This document shows, piece by piece, positions 23,881 through 32,892 of a DNA stretch of 64,000 nucleotides (position 1 is the first letter of the stretch; each line of letters opens with the position of its first letter). The notes beneath the pieces were generated by a model that saw nothing but the letters and a program-made list of their open reading frames with translations, had not been told where the DNA came from and ran no database searches. Location of the stretch: contig JAXGZQ010000002.1 in assembly GCA_040776905.1 (NCBI GenBank), positions 124,001 through 188,000 on the forward strand. Direction: 5' to 3'. Origin of the DNA: SLHU01 sp009929975. GTDB taxonomy: Bacteria > Bacillota > Clostridia > Saccharofermentanales > UBA5734. The position numbers and the translations under genes are program-made.

Positions 23881-24033
23881 CTGAGATGACTGCCGAATCG
23901 TCAGATCCCACCGGATTTATGCGGTTTGGCGATTGACCCGTGTCGCTTAACGGCCGGCATCATCAGCACACCGCCTCGAGTGCGGACACGGCTTCGAGTC
24001 CGCTTCGGACCTGACAGATCAAAGGAGTCCGTT

Positions 24034-26088
24034 ATGTCTCAATCTTTGTGGCTGCCTTCATTTTTCACCGATGGCATGGTGCTTCAGCAAAGCATCGCGC
24101 CACGAATCCGCGGTCTGGCCCGGCCGGACCAGACGGTCAGCTTCAAGCTGACCTGCGAACCGTTTGACGGGCATGCCTATTCACCGCTGGATCAAAATTA
24201 CGGTGAGATCAGTGAAGGGTCGACCCGATCCGATGAGAACGGTGCCTTTGTCTTCGAACTGCCGGCTCGTCCGGCCTCACTCGATCCCTATACGCTGACG
24301 ATCAGCTGCGGCCGTTCCCGGCGGACGATCAGCAACCTGCTTTTCGGTGAAGTCTGGCTGTCCGCCGGACAGTCCAATATGGCGATGCCGGTTCGGGCGA
24401 CCGCTTCGCGTGATCAGGTCAATACGCTGGCCAATGTGCCGTATGTCCGTGTGCTGCGCCAGTCTGATGACGGACTGGACCGCCGCCAGAAAGATTATGA
24501 ACCACAGCCTCTGGCCGATCTGGTCGGTGCCCGCTGGATCGCCGGTGATCAACCAGATGAAGTGGCTCAGTGCTCGGCGGTCGCTTTTGTATATGCCCGT
24601 GAACTGCATATCGAACTGAAAATACCCGTCGCGATCATCGAAACCGCCCTGGGCGGCAGTTTCATCCAAAGCTGGATCAGCCGCCCGTCGATCGACGCGC
24701 ATCCGGCGATCCGCCAGCATATTCAGGACGGTGGATTTTATCGCGGCGACCAGGACTGGAATCTGCACGCCGATCCGGAATGGAACGCCCGCCAGCCCGG
24801 CGCGCTGTATAATCATAAAATCGCTCCGCTGGCCGGTCTGGCCTTGCGCGGCGTTCTCTGGTACCAGGGCGAAAGTGACTGCAACGCGCCTGATTATTAT
24901 CGTCAGGCTTTAAAACTGATGCTGCAGGACTGGCAGGCTCTGCTGCGGCCAGTGCGGCCAGAAGGCTTCAATTTCCTCTATGTCCAGCTGGCTCCCTATT
25001 TCTACGGCAACCGCGACGCGACCCGTCTGGCCCAGTTCAATGAGATGCTGGCGTCGGTCCGCCGCCAGCTGCCCTGTCCGGCCGCGCTGCTGCCGATCTA
25101 CGATCTGCCGCTGACCTTCGCGGATGCCCCTGAGGACTGGCGCCACCCGATCCATCCTGCCGTCAAGGCACCGATCGGCAGCCGGCTTCGCTCGCTCGCG
25201 CTCGGTCTGGCCTATGGCCGGAGGCAGCCGCCGACGGCACCTGAATGCAGTGAGATTGAACGGATCAGCGGCAAGCTGATGCTCAGCTTCAATCCGATCG
25301 GTGATGGCCTGCGTCTGGCCGGGGAGGGAAGCCGGGTGCGCGGCTTCAGTATCTGCGGACCGGACCGGATCTTTGTCGAAGCCCAGGCCAAGCTGCTCTA
25401 TGGCGTCCGTGTCCTCGTCTGGCATGACCAGATCAAAGAGCCGGAAGCCGTCGCCTATGCCTATGCTGATATGAATCAGAACGCCAATCTGATGTCCAGA
25501 GAACAGATCCCGGTCGTCCCGTTCCGCTCAGACCGTGTCCCGTCCCGCGACTGGAAACCGATGGAATGGACACACTGTGAAGATCTCCACATCTGGGCAG
25601 CGCCTACACTGGCAGAGCCGCTCAAGACAGGGAATTTTCCTGCCTGGGAGGCGGTGCGCGGCCAGATGGACCTGCGGCTCGAGCCCGCGAATAAAAGCGA
25701 GGGAGACGCCGCCTTCCTGATCCGCTATCAGACCGATGACGAGGCGATTTTCGCGCTGCAGCCGGCCATGACCTATGAATCCCAGTATCCGCCGTATGAC
25801 TGGTCGATGTTCGCCAGCCTCTCCGTCGATCTGTTCAACGCTGACCAGCAGATGAAAGGCCTGCGCCTGCGTCTGACGCTGGCCGATCAGAGCACGATTG
25901 ATCTGGCCGGACGCCAGACGGTGATGTCGGCCCTGCGCTGGCAGACCCTGACGTTCAGTTTCGCGGATTGTCCGCAATCCGCGCTTGAGACAATCCGCCA
26001 GATGACCTTGCTGCTCGAGGATAAACGCCACCGGGGCGAGATCTACATGGACCATATCCGGCTCAACCTGGCAGGAGGTTCATCATGA
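24034..26088 (+). CDS. Sialate O-acetylesterase-like SGNH hydrolase
   Basis: The 684-residue protein opens with FFTDGMVLQQ, a block typical of sialate O-acetylesterases. It then has the catalytic serine motif GEVWLSAGQSNM near residue 106, GVLWYQGESDCN near 274 and the acid-base segment DWRHPIHPAVKAPIG near 370. It would remove O-acetyl groups from sialic acid or other acetylated glycans. The C-terminal 180 residues look like a beta-sandwich that may bind sugar. No signal peptide is present, so a cytoplasmic role on imported sugars is inferred. ATG 24034 has AAAGGAG at 6 nt. The downstream lipoprotein gene overlaps by ATGA, so the two are co-translated. Confidence 0.85.
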   Translation: MSQSLWLPSFFTDGMVLQQSIAPRIRGLARPDQTVSFKLTCEPFDGHAYSPLDQNYGEISEGSTRSDENGAFVFELPARPASLDPYTLTISCGRSRRTISNLLFGEVWLSAGQSNMAMPVRATASRDQVNTLANVPYVRVLRQSDDGLDRRQKDYEPQPLADLVGARWIAGDQPDEVAQCSAVAFVYARELHIELKIPVAIIETALGGSFIQSWISRPSIDAHPAIRQHIQDGGFYRGDQDWNLHADPEWNARQPGALYNHKIAPLAGLALRGVLWYQGESDCNAPDYYRQALKLMLQDWQALLRPVRPEGFNFLYVQLAPYFYGNRDATRLAQFNEMLASVRRQLPCPAALLPIYDLPLTFADAPEDWRHPIHPAVKAPIGSRLRSLALGLAYGRRQPPTAPECSEIERISGKLMLSFNPIGDGLRLAGEGSRVRGFSICGPDRIFVEAQAKLLYGVRVLVWHDQIKEPEAVAYAYADMNQNANLMSREQIPVVPFRSDRVPSRDWKPMEWTHCEDLHIWAAPTLAEPLKTGNFPAWEAVRGQMDLRLEPANKSEGDAAFLIRYQTDDEAIFALQPAMTYESQYPPYDWSMFASLSVDLFNADQQMKGLRLRLTLADQSTIDLAGRQTVMSALRWQTLTFSFADCPQSALETIRQMTLLLEDKRHRGEIYMDHIRLNLAGGSS

Positions 26089-28100
26089 CGCGAAAACGAC
26101 CGCTGCTTTCCTGGCGGCAGGGTACCATCCTCTGCCTTGTCACCGTGCTGCTGATCGCTCTGGCCGCCTGCCAGTGGCCGGCGCCGGATCCGTCGCTGAC
26201 TGAAGGCAGTTCAGCTGAGCCGACCGATTCGACCGCTCCGGTCCTGACACCGTCGCCTTCCGCGAGCCAGTCTGAATCGACGACTGAGACAACGCCGCCG
26301 GAAACGACCGGACTGCCGGCACCGGAACTGACTGATCCGGCCCGTTACGGCGATCTGACCCGCGGCGAGTCCCTGCAGCTGCCTGGCGGGCAGTGGTATG
26401 ACCTGACGGGCCAGGGGATTCTGCAAGGGGCCCGCGACCTGGTGGTTGAGGCCACGGGAACCGGATGGCCGACCTTGTCACGACCTGAGGAAGACGCTCC
26501 GATCCTGGCGATCAGCGACAGCGACAATCTGACCTTTCGCAATATCCGTTTCGGGTATGCCCGCTTTGATTACGCCGCCGACACCCTGTCCGGCCTGATT
26601 CCGCTGCTTTCGATCAGCAACAGCAGCCGGATCACGTTTGAGTCCTGTGAGTTTTTCGGCGGCCAGGCCGAAGCGATCCTTCTGGCCGGTTCAGAAGCCA
26701 TCCGCCTGGTAGACTGCCAGTTCTACAACCTGGCCGGATCGCCGCTGGCGACAGATGAAACCGCTCTGCCCAGCCAGCTTGACGTGGTCGGCTGCAGCTT
26801 CGAAAGCTTCAGCAGCGGCATGATGCCGCTTCATGTGCGCGGCACCCTGTTTGACCAATGCACATTCATGGGCCGTGACGGCTACCAGATTCCCGTCGAG
26901 GCAGCCGTCTGCCCGGCCGCTGTTGATACCATGTCCGGACTGTACCGGGAGCTGAGCGGTATTCTGGCCGGGCGGATCTTTTACCACCGTGACGGGACGG
27001 AGGCCCTGACCATCCGGCAGAGCCTGTTCTGCAGCCAGGATGTCTATACGCTCTACCACCAGATTGAACAGCAGGTCGATGACCAGCTGCCGGACACGTT
27101 CAGCCAGATCGCGCTGACCGGAGAGAAAGCCGAGGAGGCGCAGCCCGGCGCGCTGCTTGATCCGACACTCGGGCTGCGCATTGATGTCCGGGTGGAGACA
27201 GGCGGGCAGCCCGCTTATGACCAGACCCGGCTGCTCAGCGACCTGCAGCCGCTGGCTGAACTCGGCTACAATCTTGATGACCGTCTCGACGGAACCCTGA
27301 TCGTCCGGATATTTGACCAGCGCCAGCAGCCGGTCCTGCATGGGGAAATGCCGCTGGACAACCTGCATCTGACACTCAGTCCGGACAGTCCGACCGACTG
27401 GCTGACGGACGGTGACTGGCAGATGATGCTGCCGCAGCTGATCCCGGAGGATTTCGCCCCGGCGGTCCAGGGCCGGATCACGGCGCTTGACGCCGAACAG
27501 GTTCTGCGGACGGCCTGGCCGCAGGAAGAAGACCGGCCGCTGTTTATCAAGCCGGATCCGGACGCAGATCGCCAGATTCTGCTCCAGACACGTCTGGACT
27601 ATCTCGGTACGAAACTGGCAACAGGCGCGGCTTCACACCAGTTTGAACTCTCGCTGTCGCGATCGACCGGGCCTGACCAGCCGGATTGCCTGGCCCGGCT
27701 GCTGATTGGCCGGATCGACTATCATGCGCTCAATGGCAGCAAACAGCTGACGGTGGCGCACAGCGGTCTGTCAGACTCGATTCAGCTGGCAGATCAGGAA
27801 ACCCGAGACCGTCTCATGGCCGCTCTGGCTGAACCCTATGCCCTGACACTGCCGGACAGCTGGCAGGATTACCTGACCGCTTATAACCTCAGTGTCGGCG
27901 ACCGCGTCAACCTGACGCTGCTGCCGCTGCTTCTGGAGGAGGCCTGGCAGGTCACACCGGTTCTGGTCAGCCAGCAGAATGAAACAACCCTGACGGCCTG
28001 GCTGCCGCTCTACGATGAGCAGGTCCGGCCCTGGCTGGTCAAGGTTGTGTTGATCAATGCCAATGAACAGTGGCAGGTGGATCAGGTGCTCGTCCAGTAA
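26085..28100 (+). CDS. Lipoprotein with right-handed beta-helix repeats
   Basis: The 671-residue protein has a signal peptide with lipobox LIALAAC near residue 29, then a Ser/Thr/Pro-rich spacer (about 30-85). Next comes a parallel beta-helix-like region (about 100-290) with strand repeats such as NLTFRNIRFGYARF, RITFESCEFFGG and AIRLVDCQFYNLA. The second half is not recognised and lacks clear motifs. Beta-helix lipoproteins often bind or cleave polysaccharides at the surface; no pectate-lyase catalytic signature is evident. It is the second gene behind the sialate O-acetylesterase with a 4-nt overlap, so a glycan-related role is inferred. It converges with the DUF3783 gene with no visible terminator between them. 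Confidence 0.75.
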   Translation: MTRKRPLLSWRQGTILCLVTVLLIALAACQWPAPDPSLTEGSSAEPTDSTAPVLTPSPSASQSESTTETTPPETTGLPAPELTDPARYGDLTRGESLQLPGGQWYDLTGQGILQGARDLVVEATGTGWPTLSRPEEDAPILAISDSDNLTFRNIRFGYARFDYAADTLSGLIPLLSISNSSRITFESCEFFGGQAEAILLAGSEAIRLVDCQFYNLAGSPLATDETALPSQLDVVGCSFESFSSGMMPLHVRGTLFDQCTFMGRDGYQIPVEAAVCPAAVDTMSGLYRELSGILAGRIFYHRDGTEALTIRQSLFCSQDVYTLYHQIEQQVDDQLPDTFSQIALTGEKAEEAQPGALLDPTLGLRIDVRVETGGQPAYDQTRLLSDLQPLAELGYNLDDRLDGTLIVRIFDQRQQPVLHGEMPLDNLHLTLSPDSPTDWLTDGDWQMMLPQLIPEDFAPAVQGRITALDAEQVLRTAWPQEEDRPLFIKPDPDADRQILLQTRLDYLGTKLATGAASHQFELSLSRSTGPDQPDCLARLLIGRIDYHALNGSKQLTVAHSGLSDSIQLADQETRDRLMAALAEPYALTLPDSWQDYLTAYNLSVGDRVNLTLLPLLLEEAWQVTPVLVSQQNETTLTAWLPLYDEQVRPWLVKVVLINANEQWQVDQVLVQ

Positions 28101-28109
28101 AACGACCGG

Positions 28110-28772
28110 TCAGAGACGCTCGCGAATCGCGCGGTCGATGGCCAGCATACTGTCAACGGGCGGCGGTTCAGTCCCGCTGACCAGGGCAGTGGCCTGACTG
28201 AGCAGGTCGCGCAGAGCGGCTGACGCCTCAGCCTCATCGTCTGCCGCGGCCAGCCAGCTTTCCGCCAGCTGCATGCTCTGGCGCAGCCGTGTATATGCCC
28301 CCATCATCGCATGCTCTTCTTCCAGTTCACGGATCAGATCGATCAGGGTCCACGCCTGGTTATGCGCGGTGACGACCGCTTTCAGCCGGATCGGTCCGGC
28401 CTCGCTCTCGCGGATCTGCCTGAGCAGGTCATTGATCTGCCCATCGCCAAGATCACGCATCAGCATCATCTGCACATCCGGCGCTGTGCCGCTGCCGGGC
28501 AGCGTCGCGGCCTGCGCGTCAGGTATCGCGGCACAAAAGGCGACCGTTTGATTCAACTGGTCGGGAGCCACCAGCCGGACCGGGATGGCCATCGCGGCCA
28601 GCAGGCCGAGCAGTGAACGACCCTGGCGGCTGCCGGGATCAATGCCGTATAAAACGACCACTTCGCGGCCTCTTTCGATGGCGGCCGGCTGGCTGGAATC
28701 AACCCAGGAGACAGCCGGTTCATCGGCAGATGGCATCGCTGCCGGTTCTCTTTTTTCCTGTTCAGTATTCAT
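28110..28772 (-). CDS. DUF3783 domain protein
   Basis: About 220 residues. The central part VVLYGIDPGSRQGRSLLGLLAAM (near 36-58), followed by IRLKAVVTAHNQAWTLIDLIRELEEEHAMM (near 125-155), matches the DUF3783 pattern. That pattern ends in an LKAVxTxxN...W...L..EL..EH motif. The rest is helical and charged. Function is unknown. GAGGAG lies 6 nt before ATG 28772; an upstream in-frame ATG at 28787 overlaps that site and is rejected. It follows the nitroreductase gene on the same strand by about 55 nt and is probably co-transcribed with it. Confidence 0.7.
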   Translation of the reverse strand: MNTEQEKREPAAMPSADEPAVSWVDSSQPAAIERGREVVVLYGIDPGSRQGRSLLGLLAAMAIPVRLVAPDQLNQTVAFCAAIPDAQAATLPGSGTAPDVQMMLMRDLGDGQINDLLRQIRESEAGPIRLKAVVTAHNQAWTLIDLIRELEEEHAMMGAYTRLRQSMQLAESWLAAADDEAEASAALRDLLSQATALVSGTEPPPVDSMLAIDRAIRERL

Positions 28773-28826
28773 GATTGATCTCCTCATCAGGTTCGAATGA
28801 TGGTATCCGGTACGCTCAGCCCTGAT

Positions 28827-29357
28827 TCAGGTCTGCTCCGGCACTTGTTCATCAAACACGGTTGCTTCCGGCGGCTTGCGCTGGCTGTGGTTCGGTCCGG
28901 GCGCGGCATCGGCGGCCGGATATCCGAGCGGCAGTAGGCATTCAATCTGCCAGTTATCCGGAATATTGAACAGCCGGCGGACCTTATCAGGATCAAAGGC
29001 ACAGACCCAGCAGCTGCCGATCCCCAGATCCCAGGCCTGCAGCATCATGTGAGTGGTCACGATCGACGCGTCCATGGTCGCGCTGTTGAACTGGTCCTGC
29101 TGGCGCTGCCAGGCCGACTCGCGGTCAGTGCAGACGATCAGGGCACAGGGCGCGCCGAACAGGCTGCGCGAGCATTGGCCGAGACGTTCCAGACCGTCTT
29201 CGCTGCGGACCACCAGAACACGCTGGGGCTGGCGGTTGGCCGCGGTGGGCGCTGCCCGGCCGGCATTGAGGATCTGAGCCAGATGCTCCGGCTGAAGCGG
29301 CATCTGACTGTAGCTGCGGACCGAATAGCGGTTTTGCATCAATTTCTGTATGGTCAT
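28827..29357 (-). CDS. Nitroreductase-family flavoprotein
   Basis: The 176-residue protein has the FMN-binding nitroreductase layout: RYSVRSYSQMPLQPEHL near residue 8, AAPTAANRQPQRVLVV near 35 and the C-terminal LGIGSCWVCAFDP near 110 with LLPLGYPAADAAPGP near 137. Such proteins reduce quinones, flavins or nitro compounds with NAD(P)H in the cytoplasm; the physiological substrate cannot be read from sequence. ATG 29357 has GGAGG 8 nt upstream; the in-frame ATG at 29372 contains that site and is rejected. A promoter on the minus strand lies about 70 nt upstream. Confidence 0.87.
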   Translation of the reverse strand: MTIQKLMQNRYSVRSYSQMPLQPEHLAQILNAGRAAPTAANRQPQRVLVVRSEDGLERLGQCSRSLFGAPCALIVCTDRESAWQRQQDQFNSATMDASIVTTHMMLQAWDLGIGSCWVCAFDPDKVRRLFNIPDNWQIECLLPLGYPAADAAPGPNHSQRKPPEATVFDEQVPEQT

Positions 29358-29428
29358 CGTATCAACCTCCATACGAGTCAGGTGATTCTCCGTGACAAAT
29401 CATCACCGGCCGTGCCGGTCATGCTGTC

Positions 29429-29437
29429 AGTATAGCA
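29429..29437 (-). promoter_or_regulatory. Extended -10 promoter for the nitroreductase operon
   Basis: Read on the minus strand, TGCTATACT is an extended -10 element with CTGACG 17 nt before TATACT. It fires away from the valS leader. Confidence 0.5.
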
Positions 29438-29467
29438 GAAGCCGCTGGCCGCGTCAGGTTGAGACGC

Positions 29468-29496
29468 TTGATTTTTCAAGCTGAATCGGGTAGTAT
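29468..29496 (+). promoter_or_regulatory. Promoter of the T-box / valS transcription unit
   Basis: TTGATT (29468-29473) and TAGTAT (29491-29496) with a 17-nt spacer, just before the T-box leader. Confidence 0.6.
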
Positions 29497-29502
29497 GAGA
29501 TC

Positions 29503-29727
29503 AATATTTTTTCGTGTTGAAAGGGAAGAGTACGCACTTACCGACCGTCAGAGAATGGGATCCACAGGCTGAGAGATCCCTCGGTACGAAGTCGCGGAAG
29601 GTCGCCCCGGAGCGAAACGCTGGGATGGCGTTAGATCCGAAGAGTGTCTGCCGTAAGGCAGGAAAACTGGTGGTACCACGGAAGTCAGGCTTTCGTCCAG
29701 TTCAAGAACTGGATGGAAGCTTTTTTA
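29503..29727 (+). ncRNA. T-box riboswitch leader, tRNA-Val specific
   Basis: The leader carries the T-box sequence TGGTACCACGG at 29671-29681, preceded by an antiterminator region and followed by an intrinsic terminator. The 5' side has the GGAAGAGTA element (29523-29531) and the AGAGA plus GGGATCC/GGATCTC-type distal stem of stem I (29551-29580). The specifier position is read as GTC (29601-29603, within GAAGGTCGCC), a valine codon that fits the valS gene downstream. Uncharged tRNA-Val would pair with the T-box and block termination. Position of the specifier is inferred by comparison with remembered T-boxes. Confidence 0.9.
29689..29727 (+). terminator. Intrinsic terminator of the Val T-box
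   Basis: GCTTTCGTCCAGTT and AACTGGATGGAAGC form a long stem with a CAAG loop, followed by TTTTTT. The 5' arm would compete with the T-box antiterminator. Confidence 0.85.
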
Positions 29728-29757
29728 GTGGCCGGAATAACCGGCGGGGAGGACCGC

Positions 29758-30021
29758 ATGTCACAGACAACAGAACTCATACTGCGGATCATCGGCCTGA
29801 TCATCGCGGCGGTCGGATTGGCGGTCGTCTACCTGGCACCGCGCATCGTCGACCGCAAGCACCTTGATGTCGGCCGGCAGGTCGATCCGAAAGTCGCGGA
29901 GCATCTCACACCGGAGGAACTGGCCAATTACCGCCGCGACGGCGCGATTCTCGATGTCAAACTGAAAGGCCTGCTGCTTGCCGCACCGGGGTTCGTTCTC
30001 ATATTGATCGCCTTCGCCTGA
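29758..30021 (+). CDS. Small two-helix membrane protein between T-box and valS
   Basis: The 87-residue protein has hydrophobic segments at about 8-26 (ILRIIGLIIAAVGLAVVYLA) and 69-85 (GLLLAAPGFVLILIAF). A hydrophilic loop between them contains HLTPEELANYRRDGAILDVK. The family is not recognised. It sits directly behind the T-box terminator, so it would be induced by valine starvation together with valS. GGGGAGG lies 6 nt before ATG 29758. A longer in-frame reading from 29644 runs through the T-box and terminator and is rejected. Why a membrane protein is placed in this unit is not explained by the sequence. Confidence 0.65.
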   Translation: MSQTTELILRIIGLIIAAVGLAVVYLAPRIVDRKHLDVGRQVDPKVAEHLTPEELANYRRDGAILDVKLKGLLLAAPGFVLILIAFA

Positions 30022-30148
30022 CCGTTCAATGCACCACCGGACGATCCGTCCGCCCAGGCGCAGCTTCTCAGCCGATCACCGATCACCGACCGTCCGCCCG
30101 CGGACACCACAGATAACCGTCCGTCCAGGACGTCACAGGAGGAACACC

Positions 30149-32803
30149 ATGGCTCGAATCGACCAGATCGATAAAAACTTTGACCCGGCGCCGCATGAAG
30201 AGCGCCTGTACCGGGAATGGCAGGAGAAGGGCTATTTCACACCACAGCCGGATCCTGAAAAGGAACCGTTCACGATTGTGATCCCGCCGCCAAATATCAC
30301 CGGACAGCTGCATATGGGCCATGCGCTCGACAATACGCTGCAGGATATTCTGATCCGCACCCGCCGGATGCAGGGCTATGCCGCGCTCTGGCTGCCCGGA
30401 ACCGATCATGCCTCGATCGCGACGGAAGCGAGGATTGTCGAGACCATGCGGCAGGAGGGTGTTGACAAGGAAACACTCGGGCGGGACGGCTTCCTCGAGC
30501 GGGCCTGGGCCTGGAAAGAAGAGTATGGCGGCCGGATCATCGACCAGCTCAAGCGTCTCGGCGCGTCCTGTGACTGGAGCCGCGAACGTTTCACCCTCGA
30601 TGACGGTTTGTCACAGGCGGTGCAGGAAGTCTTTGTCCGTCTCTATGACAAGGACCTGATCTACCGGGGTGAACGGATCATCAACTGGTGTCCGCGCTGC
30701 CTGACCTCGATCTCCGACGCGGAAGTGGAATATGAGGACCAGGAGGGGCGGTTCTATCATATCCGCTACCCGCTGGCCGCTGGCGGCGGCCATGTTGATC
30801 TGGCCACGACCCGGCCGGAAACCATGCTCGGCGATACCGCCGTCGCCGTCCATCCTGAAGACGACCGCTACGCCCATCTGGTCGGCCGCCAGGTCATCCT
30901 GCCGCTGACCGGCCGGACCATACCGGTCATCGCCGATACCTATGTTGACCGCGAGTTCGGGACCGGTGTGGTGAAAATCACGCCAGCCCACGATCCGAAT
31001 GACTTTGAGGTCGGCCAGCGCCACGATCTGCCGACGATCAATATCATGACCGATGATGCCCATATCAATGAGAAAGGCGGTGTCTATGCCGGACTGGAGC
31101 GGCAGGAAGCCCGCCGCCGCGTCGTCGCTGATCTGGAAAAGGAAGGCCTGCTCCTGAAAACCGAACCGCATCGCCACAATGTCGGCACCTGCTACCGCTG
31201 CCATACCGTGGTTGAACCGCGCCTGTCCTTCCAGTGGTTTGTCCGGATGAAGCCGCTGGCCGAACCGGCGATTGAAGCGGTCCGGGCCGGTGAGACCCGC
31301 TTTGTCCCGGAGCGGTTTGAGAAAATCTATTTTAACTGGATGGAGAATATCCGTGACTGGTGCATCTCCCGCCAGCTCTGGTGGGGCCACCGCATCCCGG
31401 CCTGGTATTGTGATGACTGCGGCGAAGTGGCCGTGTCCCGCGCGGCGCCGTCCACCTGTCCGTCCTGCGGCTCGGCTCGCCTGCGTCAGGATGAGGATAC
31501 CCTGGACACCTGGTTTTCCTCAGCGCTCTGGCCGTTCTCGACCCTGGGCTGGCCGGAAAAGACGGTTGACCTGGCGTATTTTTATCCGACGAGCGTTCTG
31601 GTCACCGCCTATGACATCATTTTCTTCTGGGTGGCCCGGATGATCTTCTCGGCACTCGAGCAGACCGGAGAAGTGCCGTTCCATACCGTGTTCATCCACG
31701 GAATCATCCGCGACGCGGAAGGCCGCAAAATGTCCAAGTCGCTCGGCAACGGCATCGATCCGCTCGAACTGATTGATGCCTATGGCGCGGACGCGCTGCG
31801 CTACGCTCTGGTCAACGGAACCGCGCCGGGCCACGACCAGCGTTTCCAGCAGGAGAAGATCGAAGCCGGCCGCAATTTCATCAATAAGATCTGGAACTCG
31901 CTGCGCTTTGTCGTGATGAACCTCGAAGACGCCGCTGACCTGAGCCTGCCCGCGCCGGATGATCTCACCCTGGAAGACAGCTGGATCCTCTCCCGCCTGC
32001 AGACGCTCAAAGAGGAAGTCAGCGCCAATATCGACAAATATGAACTGGGTATCGCCATCGGCAAGATTTACAGCTTTATCTGGGACAGCTACTGCGACTG
32101 GTATATCGAGTTGAGCAAGGCCCGTCTGCAGGAAACGGCCGGAACCGGCCGGCGTACGGCCCAGGCCGTCCTCGTCCATGTCCTGGGCGAGGCGATGCAG
32201 CTGCTTCATCCGTTCATGCCGTTTGTCAGCGAGACCGTCTGGCAGCAGCTGAACCAGACGCAAGAGAGCATCATGGTATCCGTCTGGCCGACCGCGGATG
32301 ACACCTATCGTTTCCCGCGGCAGGAAGAAGCGATGGAAAACCTGATGGAGGCGATCCGGGCGATCCGTACCGTGCGCAGCGATCTCGGTGTACCACCGTC
32401 CCGCAAGGCATCCCTGATCGTCGTCAGTGAAGACGCGGCGATCCGTCAGCGCATGCAGGACGGCGAAGCGTTCCTGCGCCGTCTGGCCGGGATTGAAGAC
32501 ATGACCGTCCAGTCCGACAAGCAGGATGTGCCGCCGACCGCGGTCGCCGCGCTGTTCCCGGGCGGGGCGCTTTATCTGCCCTTGAGCGGCCTGATCGATA
32601 TCCAGCTGGAAATTGAACGGCTGCAGAAGGAAAAGGAAAATCTGGAACAGGAAGTCCGCCGGGTGGAAGGCAAATTGGCCAATGAGCAGTTCACCAGCCG
32701 CGCACCGGAAAAAGTGGTTCAGGCGGAACGTGATAAACTGAGTCGCTATGCCGAGATGCTGGACAAAGCGGCGGAGCGCCTCGAACAGCTGCGATCCGTC
32801 TGA
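30149..32803 (+). CDS. valS: Valyl-tRNA synthetase
   Basis: The 884-residue class I synthetase has the HIGH-type motif in PPPNITGQLHMGHAL near 45, and the editing (CP1) domain with TTRPETMLGDTAVAVHP near 218. Zinc-type cysteines are seen in CDDCG and CPSCG near 415-440, and KMSKSLGNG near 526. The C-terminal coiled coil (IQLEIERLQKEKENLEQEVRRVEGKL near 822) is the normal ValRS tRNA-binding arm. It charges tRNA-Val in the cytoplasm. ATG 30149 has AGGAGG 6 nt upstream; an in-frame extension to 30029 has no such site. Expression is under the T-box upstream. A bidirectional terminator follows. Confidence 0.97.
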   Translation: MARIDQIDKNFDPAPHEERLYREWQEKGYFTPQPDPEKEPFTIVIPPPNITGQLHMGHALDNTLQDILIRTRRMQGYAALWLPGTDHASIATEARIVETMRQEGVDKETLGRDGFLERAWAWKEEYGGRIIDQLKRLGASCDWSRERFTLDDGLSQAVQEVFVRLYDKDLIYRGERIINWCPRCLTSISDAEVEYEDQEGRFYHIRYPLAAGGGHVDLATTRPETMLGDTAVAVHPEDDRYAHLVGRQVILPLTGRTIPVIADTYVDREFGTGVVKITPAHDPNDFEVGQRHDLPTINIMTDDAHINEKGGVYAGLERQEARRRVVADLEKEGLLLKTEPHRHNVGTCYRCHTVVEPRLSFQWFVRMKPLAEPAIEAVRAGETRFVPERFEKIYFNWMENIRDWCISRQLWWGHRIPAWYCDDCGEVAVSRAAPSTCPSCGSARLRQDEDTLDTWFSSALWPFSTLGWPEKTVDLAYFYPTSVLVTAYDIIFFWVARMIFSALEQTGEVPFHTVFIHGIIRDAEGRKMSKSLGNGIDPLELIDAYGADALRYALVNGTAPGHDQRFQQEKIEAGRNFINKIWNSLRFVVMNLEDAADLSLPAPDDLTLEDSWILSRLQTLKEEVSANIDKYELGIAIGKIYSFIWDSYCDWYIELSKARLQETAGTGRRTAQAVLVHVLGEAMQLLHPFMPFVSETVWQQLNQTQESIMVSVWPTADDTYRFPRQEEAMENLMEAIRAIRTVRSDLGVPPSRKASLIVVSEDAAIRQRMQDGEAFLRRLAGIEDMTVQSDKQDVPPTAVAALFPGGALYLPLSGLIDIQLEIERLQKEKENLEQEVRRVEGKLANEQFTSRAPEKVVQAERDKLSRYAEMLDKAAERLEQLRSV

Positions 32804-32829
32804 CGCGGCCCTTGATCAAACAAGAAAAG

Positions 32830-32863
32830 AAAGCCGTCCCATGGCGACATGGGGCGGCTTTTC
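32830..32863. terminator. Bidirectional terminator between valS and the MATE gene
   Basis: AGCCGTCCCATG and CATGGGGCGGCT pair around GCGA. TTTT follows on the plus strand, and the minus strand reads a T-rich run (TTTCTTTTCTTG), so it can stop both convergent genes. Confidence 0.8.
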
Positions 32864-32892
32864 CATAGCGGTCAGACAGGCAGGTCTGCTGT

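Noticed and set aside
29514..29867. Open frame starting in the valS leader
   Set aside because: It runs through the T-box structure and terminator; RNA features explain this stretch better than a protein.
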